From: Streptomyces sp. TG1A-60 | GTDB lineage: Bacteria > Actinomycetota > Actinomycetes > Streptomycetales > Streptomycetaceae | DNA length: 64,000 bases | Assembly: GCF_037201975.1 (NCBI RefSeq) | Contig: NZ_CP147520.1 | Coordinates: forward strand, 4,526,001-4,590,000 | Reading direction: 5' to 3' | In this document: piece by piece, positions 28,301 to 36,900 of the stretch | Layout of the letters: the number at the start of each line of letters is the position of its first letter | How positions within the stretch are numbered: the first letter of the stretch is position 1 | The notes under the pieces: model-generated | What the model saw: only the letters and a program-made list of their open reading frames with translations | Told to the model about the DNA's origin: nothing | The model's database searches: none | Position numbers and translations under genes: made by a program

Positions 28301-29287
28301 TCAGTCCTTGTCTCGCAGCACGCGGAACTGCAGCACGGTCAGCGCCACGATGAGGACGAAGATGACGTAACTGGCGGCCGACGCCATCTCGTAATTGCCG
28401 TTGCCGAACTGGTTGTAGGCGTACAACGTGGCCGACAGGGTGGAGTCCAGCGGCCCGCCGCCGGTCATCACGAACGGCTCGTCGAAGAACTGCAGATAGC
28501 CGATGCCGGTGGTGACGGCGGTCAGCAGCAGGGCGGGGCGCAGGAGCGGGAAGGTGACCCGCCAGAACCGCTGCCAGGGTCCGGCGCCGTCGAGTTCTGC
28601 CGCCTCCATCAGGGACTGGGGCACGGACTGCAGACCCGCCAGCATGATGATCATGACGGTGCCGAGGTTGCGCCATATCGCCATCACGATCATGACGGGC
28701 AGGGCGAAGCGGGTGTCCGCCAGCCAGGTCGGGCCGTCGATCCCGAACCAGCCCAGGACGGTGTTCACCAAGCCCGAACGCGGTTCCAGCAGCGTCTTCC
28801 ACACCACCGCGACGGCCACGATGCTGGTGATCACCGGGAGATAGAAACCGACCCGGAAGACGGCCCGGAAGCGGCGGATGCCCCGGTCGAGGGCGACCGC
28901 CGCGGCGAGCCCGGCGGCCAGGGTGAGGGGCAGGGCCACCAGGACGAACACGGCAGTGTTGCGCAGGGCCGTGAAAAACTGATCGTCCTGGAAGAGCCGC
29001 ACGTAGTTGTCGAAGCCGACGAACGACACGTTCAACGGGGTGCGCAGGTCGGCGCTCTGGGTGTCGGTCAGGCTCATCAGCAGCGACCACACGACCGGCA
29101 GCAGCATGAAGACCGCGAACAGCGCGAGGAAGGGCGCGGCGAGGACCCAGGCGGCCCGCCCCTGCCGGCCGCGTGCCGTGCCCCGGAGAGCGAAGCGCCG
29201 GCGATCGGCGCTCGGCTCCGGCCCCGCGGTGCTCTGCTTGTTGGTGTCGCCCCGCCCGGGGAGCGTTTTCGTGGACATGGATGTCAT
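28301..29287 (-). CDS. ABC sugar transporter permease (MalF type)
   Basis: A 328-residue membrane permease with a basic cytoplasmic N-terminus and about six transmembrane segments. The EAA loop reads EAAELDGAGPWQRFWRVTFPLLRP, the coupling-helix motif of carbohydrate-uptake-1 family permeases. It lies 34 bp downstream of the binding-protein gene and 6 bp upstream of its partner permease. An ATG three codons downstream of the chosen start is an equal alternative. Confidence 0.93.
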   Translation of the reverse strand: MTSMSTKTLPGRGDTNKQSTAGPEPSADRRRFALRGTARGRQGRAAWVLAAPFLALFAVFMLLPVVWSLLMSLTDTQSADLRTPLNVSFVGFDNYVRLFQDDQFFTALRNTAVFVLVALPLTLAAGLAAAVALDRGIRRFRAVFRVGFYLPVITSIVAVAVVWKTLLEPRSGLVNTVLGWFGIDGPTWLADTRFALPVMIVMAIWRNLGTVMIIMLAGLQSVPQSLMEAAELDGAGPWQRFWRVTFPLLRPALLLTAVTTGIGYLQFFDEPFVMTGGGPLDSTLSATLYAYNQFGNGNYEMASAASYVIFVLIVALTVLQFRVLRDKD

Positions 29288-29321
29288 CCGTCCGTACGAG
29301 GCGTGCTCATCGCGGCGGCGC

Positions 29322-30620
29322 TCATCGGCCGGTGCCGATGCTGGTGGCCTTGGACTGCAGCGACTTCTGCACCTCGGCGACGGTGGCCTTGCCGAGGATC
29401 AGCTTCTCCAGTTCGGAGTCGATGGCGTCGGCGATCTGCTGCCAGGTCGTGATGGCGGGCGGCGCCTTGCTGACCTCGAGCTGCTCGGCGAACGCCTTCA
29501 TGTTCTCGTCCTCGGTCAGCTTGCCCTCCGTCCACGCCTGGGGCGCGGGGGGCAGGCTGCCGGTGGCCTTGGAATATGCCGCGAGGTTGGCGGGCTCGGT
29601 CAGGAACTGGGCGAACTTCCATGCCGCGTCGGGGTTCTTGGCCTCCTTGAACACCGCCAGGTCGCTGCCGCCGGCGAATCCGGCCGGCTGCTCGGAGTAC
29701 GGCACCGGCATGGTCTTCCACTTGCCGTCCAGCTCCGGGGCGTCCTTGTGGAAGCTGCCGCCGGCCCACGCACCCTCCTGGTAAACGGCGATCAGCCCGT
29801 CCCGGAAGCCCTGGACGTTGTCCGCCCTGTCGGTCGGCGCCAGGCCCTGCTTCGGGACGCTCGCGTAGTACTCCAGCGCCTTGGCGGCCTCGGGCGAGTC
29901 GAAGGTGAACTTCCCGGTCTTGGCGTCGTAGATGTCACCGCCCTGCTGCCAGACCATCGGCACCCAGAAAATCCAGGAGTTGAAGCCCATCACCAGCCCG
30001 CTGGCATGGCGCAGCTTGGGGTTCTCCTTGCCGGCGGTGGCCTGGATGGCCTCCAGGTCCTTCAGGTATCCGGCCCGGTCGCCGGCCAGAGCGCCCTTGA
30101 TGCCGGCCTTCGTGGTGATGTCGGTCCGGTAGTAGATCGCTTGGGTGTCGGCGATGAACGGGACGCCGTAGGAGGTGTCCTTGTACTTGGTGGTGTCCCA
30201 CTGGCCGGGGTAGAAGTCCGAGGACTTGATCGACGTTGGGGTGGCCTGGAAGCCCTTCATGGCGGCCATCTCGGCCATCCAGGTGGTTCCCACCACGGAC
30301 ATGTCCGGTGTGTTGCCGCCGGCTATCGCGGTGGTCAGCTTGTCGTGGGCGGCGTCCCACGGGACTGCAGTGATCTTGACGTCGGCGTCCGGGTTCTCCT
30401 GCTCGAACTTCTTCGCCAGGTCCTTCAGGTCCTCGTCGGTGTCGCCCATGGACCACATGACCACCGTCCCCTTGGCCTTGCCCGCGGCTATCTGGGCGGG
30501 TGCGTCGTTGCCGGGGCCGGAATCCTCGCTCCGGCCGCAGCCGGTGGCCACCAGGGCGGCCGTGACGGTGACACACAGGGTCTGGACGGTTCTGACAGCG
30601 TGACGGGTGGTGATACGCAT
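29322..30620 (-). CDS. ABC sugar-binding lipoprotein of the island importer
   Basis: A 432-residue family-1 solute-binding lipoprotein with signal sequence MRITTRHAVRTVQTLCVTV and lipobox VATGC. Typical SBP segments are VVMWSMGDTDEDLKDLAKKFE, GGNTPDMSVVGTTWMAEMAAM, YGVPFIADTQAIYYRTDI and FAGGSDLAVFKEAKN. The ATG at 30620 follows AAGGAGCC; the frame is open further upstream but that part is not SBP-like. It heads the transport genes, and its ligand probably is the oligosaccharide handled by the GH3/GH32/GH30 enzymes downstream. Confidence 0.92.
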   Translation of the reverse strand: MRITTRHAVRTVQTLCVTVTAALVATGCGRSEDSGPGNDAPAQIAAGKAKGTVVMWSMGDTDEDLKDLAKKFEQENPDADVKITAVPWDAAHDKLTTAIAGGNTPDMSVVGTTWMAEMAAMKGFQATPTSIKSSDFYPGQWDTTKYKDTSYGVPFIADTQAIYYRTDITTKAGIKGALAGDRAGYLKDLEAIQATAGKENPKLRHASGLVMGFNSWIFWVPMVWQQGGDIYDAKTGKFTFDSPEAAKALEYYASVPKQGLAPTDRADNVQGFRDGLIAVYQEGAWAGGSFHKDAPELDGKWKTMPVPYSEQPAGFAGGSDLAVFKEAKNPDAAWKFAQFLTEPANLAAYSKATGSLPPAPQAWTEGKLTEDENMKAFAEQLEVSKAPPAITTWQQIADAIDSELEKLILGKATVAEVQKSLQSKATSIGTGR

Positions 30621-31025
30621 CGTGCGGCTCCTTGCCATTTGAGCGATACAGGCGCGGGGGGCGGCGAAAGGTGGGAACGGGCCGGCGCCCGGATGGGTCG
30701 GCCCACGAGGTGGAGACCGTCTGTGGTGACAGCGGCATCGGTGGTCGGCCGCAGATCGCGGCTGGAGCATCCGACCCGGCGTGGGTAGCGGCCGGGCGAG
30801 GTGTGCCAGGCGCACCGTTCGGTGTCCCGGATCGGGAACGCGCGATCGGAGAGGTGCAGGTGGGCGGTGCCGCGTGAACGCGGGCACAGGCGCTACGGGA
30901 TGCGAGGAAGGCGAGGCCGAAGAGGTCCGCCGGGTTTCGAGGAGACAGGGGGCGGTGCGTCACTCACCGGCAACGCACCGCCCGACCGCGAGGCGCCATC
31001 ACGTACGCACCGTGATGACGTCAGG
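30621..31025. other. Intergenic region between LacI gene and binding protein
   Basis: About 405 bp. It contains the hairpin behind the LacI gene and presumably the promoter of the transport and glycosidase genes. I looked for copies of the palindromes found upstream of the LacI gene and saw no convincing one. No gene is supportable. Confidence 0.4.
30951..30982 (-). terminator. Terminator after the LacI gene
   Basis: A 10-bp perfect stem, GGCGGTGCGT and ACGCACCGCC, with a 12-nt loop, lies 44 bp past the LacI stop. A second small stem, CATCACG and CGTGATG, lies at 30997-31017. Confidence 0.55.
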
Positions 31026-32033
31026 TCAGTTCGGGCTCGGCTGTAACGTCGAGCCACGGATCACGAGGCTGGTGGGAATGATGCGCGAGGGGGCGGCCTC
31101 CGGCGATCTGCGCACGTGGTCGAGCAGCAGACGCGCCGCCGCCTCACCCATCTCCCGCATCGGCTGGCGGACGGTGGTGAGTCCCGGATAGGTGTACGAC
31201 GCCAGCTCGACGTCATCGAAGCCCACCACGGCGACGTCCCGCGGAATCTTGAGGCCGGCCTCGTGCAAGGCCGCGAGCACGCCGGCCGCCGAGGGGTCGT
31301 TGTGCCCGAAGACCGCGTCGAACTCCACGCCGTCCGCGAGAGCTTGCGCGATCGCGCTCCGGCTGCTGTCGAACAAGAAGTCGCCGCGGATGATGCTGCG
31401 CGGGTCGAGCTCGATCCCGGCCTGCGCATAGACGTCGACGAAGCCGCCCAGCCGTTCCCGGGTGCAGCCGTACTCCTCGGGACCGGTCACCACCAGAGGG
31501 CGACGGCGGCCGAGGTCCAGCAGGTGGCGCGCCGCCTGCTCACCGCCCTCCCGGTTGGTGGTGGCCACATAGGGGAATCCCGGCCGCTGGAAGCGGTCGT
31601 CTATCAGCACCACCGGCAGTCCGGCTTCGTGCAGTTCCGTGATGGCCGCCAGGGCCCCCTCGGGCTCTATCACCAGCAAACCGTCGAACGACTTGGCGGC
31701 GACCTGCAGGCCCAGCCTGCGCAGTGACTCCTCACCGCGGTTCACGGTCAGCATGCGCAGTCCGAAGCCCTCGGCCTCCAGCGTCTCGACGACCGCCTGC
31801 ACGATGCCGGCCCAGGCCCAGGCCAGGTCAGGGACCAGCATGCCGATCATCTGTGTCGTGCCGCGGGCGAGCCCCACTGCCCCGGCGCTCGGCACATAGC
31901 CGAGCTCCGAGATCGCCTCGCGGACCTTCACCACGGTGTTCTCGTGGATCTCGCCCTTGCCGTTCAGCACCCGCGAGACCGTCGTCTTGCTGACCCCGGC
32001 CCGCGAGGCCACGTCGGCGATAGTGACTCCCAT
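31026..32033 (-). CDS. LacI-family transcriptional repressor
   Basis: A 335-residue regulator with the LacI helix-turn-helix at the N-terminus (TIADVASRAGVSKTTVSRVLNGKG, shown here only to mark residues about 4-27) and a periplasmic-binding-like effector domain containing VFGHNDPSAAGVLAALHEAGLKIPRDVAVVGFDD. The ATG at 32033 is chosen because AGGGGAGGTGAC lies directly upstream; the open frame continuing upstream is a palindrome-rich leader. It should bind a sugar and derepress the importer and glycosidase genes transcribed in the same direction 0.4 kb downstream. The nested palindrome at 32109-32156 is a likely autoregulatory operator. Confidence 0.93.
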   Translation of the reverse strand: MGVTIADVASRAGVSKTTVSRVLNGKGEIHENTVVKVREAISELGYVPSAGAVGLARGTTQMIGMLVPDLAWAWAGIVQAVVETLEAEGFGLRMLTVNRGEESLRRLGLQVAAKSFDGLLVIEPEGALAAITELHEAGLPVVLIDDRFQRPGFPYVATTNREGGEQAARHLLDLGRRRPLVVTGPEEYGCTRERLGGFVDVYAQAGIELDPRSIIRGDFLFDSSRSAIAQALADGVEFDAVFGHNDPSAAGVLAALHEAGLKIPRDVAVVGFDDVELASYTYPGLTTVRQPMREMGEAAARLLLDHVRRSPEAAPSRIIPTSLVIRGSTLQPSPN

Positions 32034-32567
32034 GTCACCTCCCCTCCCTTCCTGCAGAGGCGGAAGACTTCCCTCCCGCCCCGAAGGGCCGATCGTACAG
32101 AGCCCCCTGGAACCGGTACCGACATCGGTTCCGGAACCGGTTTCGGTACCGGTTCCGGAAGTGAAGCACCGCGAGGCCCCACCGGTCAACACCCCGGAAA
32201 CAACTCGTTAACGCGGCCGATCTCGGTCTCGCACGATGCCGCGGAAGCCTGCCGGTTGCCACCCAAGCCACCGCTCTGACCTGCGCGGTTGCCGACTCCA
32301 ACCCGCCATGGCCGAGCTCGTTGGCGCGGCTGCCGACCGCCGACGATGCCCGACGGACCGCAGACCCGTCCCGGAGCAATCGCGCCCGAACCGTTGACGC
32401 ACTGGCCGGATTGCCCTTCATAATCGGGCACTCGCTGTCATCGATGACATTCGTCGTCGTTGACACCCCAGTCGGCTGCGTGGACGTCAGCGCCGCTGGG
32501 ATGTCACTTTTCGGTCCGTCCGCGCCGGGGCCGCAGTCAGTGCTGCGCCGACGAGCCGCGGGACTAG
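32034..32567. other. Regulatory gap upstream of the LacI gene
   Basis: About 530 bp without an intact gene. The left part holds a cluster of overlapping palindromes (32109-32158). From 32190 to 32567 I see no domain-bearing frame; its right end borders the broken GH32 gene, so it may include degraded sequence of that gene's 5' part. Confidence 0.4.
32109..32156. promoter_or_regulatory. Nested palindrome cluster, probable LacI operator
   Basis: Outer arms GGAACCGGTACCGA (32109-32122) and TCGGTACCGGTTCC (32143-32156) are perfect complements and enclose another perfect palindrome, GGTTCCGGAACC (32128-32139). CCGG centres fall at 32113, 32131, 32137, 32149 and 32155, i.e. at multiples of 6 bp. 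The LacI ATG is 76 bp downstream. Confidence 0.65.
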
Positions 32568-33353
32568 GAGACCTCCGCCGGCTGGGGCCACGTCCTGGCC
32601 GACCGGTTCACCGAAGCCGACACCGCCGCCAAGTCCGTCGTGCAGCGCGCCGACTGGGCCGACTACGGCAAGGACTACTACGCGGCCGTGTCCTGGGAGA
32701 ACGCCCCGGGCGGCAAGCGGTACATGGTCGGCTGGATGAGCAACTGGGACTACAGCGGCGCCGTCCCCACCTCCCCCTGGCGCGGCGCGCAGAGCGTTCC
32801 CCGGGAGATGGCCCTGCGCACGGTCGACGGCCGGGTCCGGCTGACCAGCGAGCCGGTGGGCAGCCTGGAGTCCCTCCGGAAGCAGCGCCCGGCGACGGCG
32901 TCAGGCGTCACCGTCAAGAGCACGTCCAAGCCGCTGATCAGCCGCGGGGCCAAGGGCAAGGCACTCGACATCGAGGCCACCTTCTCCCTCAAGGACGCCG
33001 ACCGCTTCGGACTGAAGGTGCGCACCGGCGCCGACGGCGAGGAGACCGTCATCGGCTACGACGCCACGACCGAGGAGCTGTACGTCGACCGCACCCGCTC
33101 CGGCGCCGTGGACTTCCACAGCACCTTCCCCGGCGTCCAGACAGCGCCGCTGAAGGCCGAGAACGGCAAGGTCAAGCTGCGGATCCTCGTCGACTGGTCG
33201 TCCGTCGAGGTCTTCGGCGGCAGCGGCGAAGCCGTGATCACCGACCAGATCTTCCCCGACCCCGCCAGCCAGGGAGTGGAGATCTTCGCCGAGGGCGGCG
33301 CCGCCACCCTCAACCACATGCAGGCGTGGCAGCTGAGGTCCATCTGGAGGTGA
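32568..33353 (+). pseudogene. 5'-truncated GH32 (levanase/inulinase-type) gene
   Basis: The frame opens after a TAG at 32565 and encodes only the C-terminal half of a GH32 enzyme: WADYGKDYYAAVSWENAPGG, YMVGWMSNWDYSGAVPTSPWRGAQ, and the beta-sandwich ending LRILVDWSSVEVFGGSGEAVI. The NDPNG and RDP catalytic signatures and any signal peptide are missing, and I find no start codon with a ribosome binding site (GTG at 32640 is the first possible). It is divergent from the LacI gene and unlike the intact GH32 at 23329. It is probably a dead remnant of a secreted fructanase. Confidence 0.8.
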
Positions 33354-33469
33354 CGAGCTCTCAGGTCAGTGCGCCAGGCCGCCGAGCGCGACTTCCGGCG
33401 GGCGGCTCTCGGCCGCTCGGCTCCCGGCGAGGCAGGCGCCAGGTCTGACCTTCGGCGGCGGCAACCTGG

Positions 33470-33830
33470 TTGATGAGTTCGCCAAGGCCCCGGTCCCGGC
33501 GAGAGCAGGTGTTGCAGCCGGCGTTGGAGGTCGATCAACTCGGGACTGGGGGTGGACGTGTGGATGACGTGGTCCGGCCTGTCCATCCGATCGCCGCAGA
33601 AGGTCAAGTCCGTGCGGGTGTTGCGGCACTGGACGGGATGCAGTCCGGCTGCCGTGGGTGAGGACAGAAGGCTGAGTTTGCGCAGAGCGCCAAGGGCAGG
33701 GACCTGGCAGGCCGGGCAGGTGTTCTGCAGGAAGATCCGGTGGTGCAGGCAGATGAAGGTCACGGCCAGCCGCCAGGTGGTCTTCCAGGCGCGCCGCTGT
33801 AACGCTGCTGGCCGTAGCCCGGGTTGGCCA
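33470..33830 (-). pseudogene. TniQ-like gene remnant
   Basis: On the minus strand a frame reads WKTTWRLAVTFICLHHRIFL, then NTCPACQ, and later SPELIDLQRRLQHLL. This resembles the middle of TniQ-type proteins of streptomycete transposons (a WRL...CxxH...CPxC pattern followed by a leucine-rich helix). Both ends decay into low-complexity sequence, there is no plausible start codon, and a TTA codon occurs upstream. The assignment rests on motif resemblance only. Confidence 0.4.
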
Positions 33831-33933
33831 TGGGGTGCGGGTGAGGGTGCGGAGCCGCGTGCGCGGGCAGAAAGGCAGCACTAAGCTTGGCATCAGCCAT
33901 GGGACCGAACTTCCTCTTCGATCTCGTAGGTCA

Positions 33934-33969
33934 AGCCCCCGCAGGTGTTGGTAGCACCTGGCGGGGGCT
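33934..33969 (+). terminator. Terminator-like hairpin
   Basis: AGCCCCCGCAGGTG and CACCTGGCGGGGGCT pair with one bulged base around TTGGTAG, followed by GTTTCGT. It has no intact gene directly before it, so it may be left over from a lost gene. Confidence 0.55.
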
Positions 33970-34133
33970 GTTTCGTCTGTGGGCACGGTATCAGCATCGT
34001 CACCGTGCGTGGCAAGCCGGACGCGTCAAGTCAACGCGCGGGGTGGGCGGGTGGGTTGAAGCCCACCTCCCATTCCTTGAAGAGAGGGATCGGGGCTGGG
34101 GGCTCGAGCTTCGGGGCCTGTCCCGTCGGTGTG

Positions 34134-34658
34134 TCAGCCCATGCTCTTGGCGCCGTCCAGGGACTCTCGGATGATGTCGGCGTGGCCCGCGTGCTGGGCC
34201 GTCTCGGCGATGACGTGCAACAGGGTCCTGCGGGCCGACCACCGTGCCCCGGGTTCGAACCACGGGGCCTTGGGCAGCGGGTGGGCGGCGTCGAGGTCGG
34301 GCAGGGCCGCCACCAGTTCGTCGGTTCGGCGCGCCACCTCGGCGTAGTCCGCCAGTACGCCGGCCAGCGTCTCGCCGGGCAACATCCGGAACTCGTCGGC
34401 CCGCCGGGCGAAGTCGGCCTCGGTCATGGCGGTGAAGTCGGCCATCGCCGACGGGCCGTTCCGGATGAAGTCCACCCAGTTGCGTTCCACCGAGGTGACG
34501 TGCTTGATCAGCCCGCCAAGGCACAGTTCGCTGACGGTGGTGTGCCGGCCGGCCTGCTCGTCGGTGAGGTCGCGGGCGGCGAAGCGCAGGAAGTGCCGGC
34601 TCTGGGCCAGCGTCTCCAGCAGGTCGGCGCGCTCGCCGGTGATCAGGGTGTCGTTCAT
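34134..34658 (-). CDS. DinB/DUF664-family protein
   Basis: A 174-residue four-helix-bundle protein of the DinB superfamily. Metal-ligand-like His residues occur in LCLGGLIKHVTSVERNW and in RRTLLHVIAETAQHAGHADIIRESLDG, the normal positions for this family. Members are thiol-dependent transferases or of unknown role. The ATG at 34658 is chosen because GGAGGG lies 7 nt upstream; 14 further codons upstream are open but not conserved. It appears intact among decayed neighbours. Confidence 0.9.
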   Translation of the reverse strand: MNDTLITGERADLLETLAQSRHFLRFAARDLTDEQAGRHTTVSELCLGGLIKHVTSVERNWVDFIRNGPSAMADFTAMTEADFARRADEFRMLPGETLAGVLADYAEVARRTDELVAALPDLDAAHPLPKAPWFEPGARWSARRTLLHVIAETAQHAGHADIIRESLDGAKSMG

Positions 34659-34739
34659 GAATGGGCCCTCCGTGGATACCTGTTCCGTCGGTCGAGCCAC
34701 ACGTTAGGAGCCATGTAGGTCAGTTCCTGACCTCTGCGC

Positions 34740-34849
34740 GGCTGAGGCCGGTCGCGCTTCAGGTCGTCGACGAACGCGGACCATGCCTCGGCCCGGAACA
34801 CGAGCCTCGGGCCGTGGGGGGTTGTGGAGTCGCGGACGGGGACGACGTT
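34740..34849 (-). pseudogene. DUF397 C-terminal fragment
   Basis: On the minus strand residues NVVPVRDSTTPHGPRLVF and AEAWSAFVDDLKRD match the C-terminal half of DUF397 proteins, which in streptomycetes are small partners of XRE-type regulators. The N-terminal half, with its WRKSSYS-type motif, is missing. The homology stops at 34849, exactly where a PIN-domain fragment begins on the other strand. Confidence 0.6.
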
Positions 34850-34850
34850 C

Positions 34851-35078
34851 GACCGGTTGCCGGTGACCGATGAAATCGGGATACGCGCGGTGGAGGTGCA
34901 GGGGCTGCTGGCCGCCAAGGGGCAGCACCGTCGTACGTCGGTCGCGGATCTGTTGATCGCGGCCACGGCCGAGCGGCACGGCGTGACCGTGTCGCACTAC
35001 GACGCGGACTACGACGGCATCGCGGAGATCACCGGCCAGCCCACTGAATGGGTCGTGGAGCGCGGCTCCGTGGCGTGA
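34851..35078 (+). pseudogene. PIN-domain (VapC-type) toxin fragment
   Basis: The frame encodes the C-terminal half of a VapC-like PIN ribonuclease: LPVTDEIGIRAVEVQGLLAA, HRRTSVADLLIAATAERHGV and SHYDADYDGIAEITGQP. It keeps the central and C-terminal acidic residues (Asp of SVADLLIA, the DADYD stretch) but lacks the N-terminal catalytic Asp strand. An open frame from 34824 gives it an artificial start. No antitoxin gene is next to it. It is most likely inactive. Confidence 0.7.
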
Positions 35079-35090
35079 GCCTCGGCACGC

Positions 35091-35669
35091 TCACAGGCCT
35101 CCCAGCGGCTCGGCGTCCACCCGGACCGGCTCGCCCCAGATACGCAGGACCTCGTAGTCGGTGAACTCGTAGACCAGGCGGTAGGCGGGGGCGGGACGGG
35201 GGCCCCGGCGCTGGGCGGCGAGGTAGAGCTCGGCCTCGCGGCGGTCGCGGCGGGGGGTGCCGCAGAGCTGCCAGACCTGGCCGTTCCACGCCTCCGGGAG
35301 CCAGCGCTGCTGGGGCTGGGGGCGGTCGTCCCGTACGCCGTACCGCGAGGGGGTCGGGGTGGCGGGGCCGGTGGGGCGGGGCGGGGCGTAGCTGTCGTTC
35401 AGCCGGGTGCGGCGGGCGGCGCGGCGGCGGGTCTCGCAGAGCAGACAGAGGTCGGGGGCCTCCTCGTCGACCGGGCCGTTCGGATGCTCGGCGCAGCGGG
35501 TCGTCGGCGCGGCCGTCGTGACCGTCTCGTCCAGCAGCTCCAGGGCCCGTCCGATGTCCGCCTTCACCTCGTGCAGCCGGGCGTCGGGGGTGTCGGCGGC
35601 CAGTGCGTCGCCGTGCTCCCCGAGGAGGCGCAGGGCGCGGCCGAGGGCGGTGAGCTGGGCGTGGTTCAC
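35091..35669 (-). CDS. Conserved hypothetical protein
   Basis: 192 residues, cytosolic, no recognised domain. The N-terminal 50 residues form a Leu/Ala-rich helix pair, followed by a CAEHPNG...LCLLCETRRR segment with a Cys/His zinc-ribbon look. The C-terminal half is QRWLPEAWNGQVWQLCGTPR...YRLVYEFTDYEVLRIWGEPV. Sequence character and codon bias are those of a real streptomycete core gene. It lies about 120 bp beyond murQ on the same strand, so it may be read through from murQ. The function is unknown. Confidence 0.75.
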   Translation of the reverse strand: MNHAQLTALGRALRLLGEHGDALAADTPDARLHEVKADIGRALELLDETVTTAAPTTRCAEHPNGPVDEEAPDLCLLCETRRRAARRTRLNDSYAPPRPTGPATPTPSRYGVRDDRPQPQQRWLPEAWNGQVWQLCGTPRRDRREAELYLAAQRRGPRPAPAYRLVYEFTDYEVLRIWGEPVRVDAEPLGGL

Positions 35670-35790
35670 GGGCTCGGTCCTTCCCTGGAGACATCAGCGA
35701 CCTCCACCGTGCCACACGACACTGACAGTGGCCCTGGCGGACCCGGGGATCCGGGGTCCCGGTGGTCCGTCGGGCCCGCGTCCGCCGGTC

Positions 35791-36768
35791 TCAGCCCGTC
35801 ATGGCCGCCGCCAGCGCCGCCCTCAGGTGCCCCTCGCTCCTGTGCAGCAGGCGCGCGGCCGTGTCCGGGGCGACGCCGCTCAGGATGGTCAGGATGGCGT
35901 GCTTCACCTGGCCGCCGCACTCCGCCAGGGCCTTCTCGATCTCGTCGTCCGCCGCGCCGGTGGCGAGGGCGACGACGCGGTGGGAGCGGGCCCGGAGTTT
36001 GTCGTTGGTGGCGCGGACGTCGACCATGAGGTTTCCGTAGGTCTTGCCGAGGCGGATCATGGTGATCGTCGACAGCATGTTCAGGACGAGTTTCTGGGCG
36101 GTGCCGGCCTTGAGACGGGTCGAGCCGGTGACCAGCTCGGGGCCCACGACGATCTCGATGCCGTGATCGGCGGCGGCGGCGAGCGCGCTGGCCGCGTTGC
36201 AGGACAGGCCGACCGTCAGGGCACCCGCCGCGCGGGCGTGCTCCACCGCGCCGACCGCGTACGGCGTACGGCCGGAGGCGGAGACGCCGACCACCGTGTC
36301 GTCGGGCGTCAGCGCCAGCGCGTCGAGGTCGGCCCGCGCCAGCTCCGCCGAGTCCTCCGCGCCCTCGACGGAGGTGACCACGGCCTCCCGGCCGCCCGCG
36401 ATCAGGCCCACGACCTGTGAGGGAGCCGTGTTGAACGTCGGCGGGCACTCGGAGGCGTCCAGCACCCCGAGCCGTCCGGCCGTGCCCGCGCCCGCGTAGA
36501 CCAGCCGGCCGCCCCGCGCCATCCGCTCGGCGATCGCGTCGATCGCCGCGGCGATCAGCGGCAGCCGCGCCGCCACGGCGGCGGGCACCGCCGCGTCCTC
36601 CCCGTTCATCAGCTTCGCGATGTCGAGGGTCGGAAGCTGATCGACGTCCGCCAGCTCCGGCCGGAACGCCTCGGTGGTCAGTGACTCCAGCTCGGCGCGC
36701 ACGGCGAGGTGGCGGGGGGAGGCGGCGGCGTGGGGAGGGAGGGAAGGCATCAGGCGTCTCATCTCCAT
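35791..36768 (-). CDS. murQ: N-acetylmuramic acid 6-phosphate etherase
   Basis: A 325-residue SIS-domain lyase that splits the lactyl ether of MurNAc-6-P, giving GlcNAc-6-P, which NagA (elsewhere in this window) can use. Marks are RLVYAGAGTAGRLGVLDASECPPTF with the catalytic Glu, VVGVSASGRTPYAVGAV in the sugar-phosphate site, and STRLKAGTAQKLVLNMLST. The ATG at 36768 starts MEMRRLMPSLPP; an ATG two or five codons later is possible. It lies 132 bp downstream of its probable regulator rpiR on the same strand. Confidence 0.94.
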   Translation of the reverse strand: MEMRRLMPSLPPHAAASPRHLAVRAELESLTTEAFRPELADVDQLPTLDIAKLMNGEDAAVPAAVAARLPLIAAAIDAIAERMARGGRLVYAGAGTAGRLGVLDASECPPTFNTAPSQVVGLIAGGREAVVTSVEGAEDSAELARADLDALALTPDDTVVGVSASGRTPYAVGAVEHARAAGALTVGLSCNAASALAAAADHGIEIVVGPELVTGSTRLKAGTAQKLVLNMLSTITMIRLGKTYGNLMVDVRATNDKLRARSHRVVALATGAADDEIEKALAECGGQVKHAILTILSGVAPDTAARLLHRSEGHLRAALAAAMTG

Positions 36769-36774
36769 ACGGTG

Positions 36775-36850
36775 CGAACACGCCCCTCGCAGGGGCGCGG
36801 GCGGCAGCGCTGTGCGGCTGCCCCGCGCGGGCGCTGTCGGCCACGACGAT
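36775..36850. repeat. Copy of the dispersed GC-rich element
   Basis: The murQ-rpiR gap contains CGCAGGGGCGCGGGCGGCAG and GTGCGGCTGCCCCGCGCGGG followed by GGCCACGACGA, similar in order to the element at 12508-12660. Confidence 0.4.
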
Positions 36851-36900
36851 CCCGGCAGACGACTACGGCGTTTCGCCCACGGTCCTCCCTGCCGCGCTGC

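Noticed and set aside
33887..34174. 95-codon + frame over the hairpin at 33934
   Set aside because: It runs through a terminator stem and into the antisense of the DinB gene; no family resemblance.
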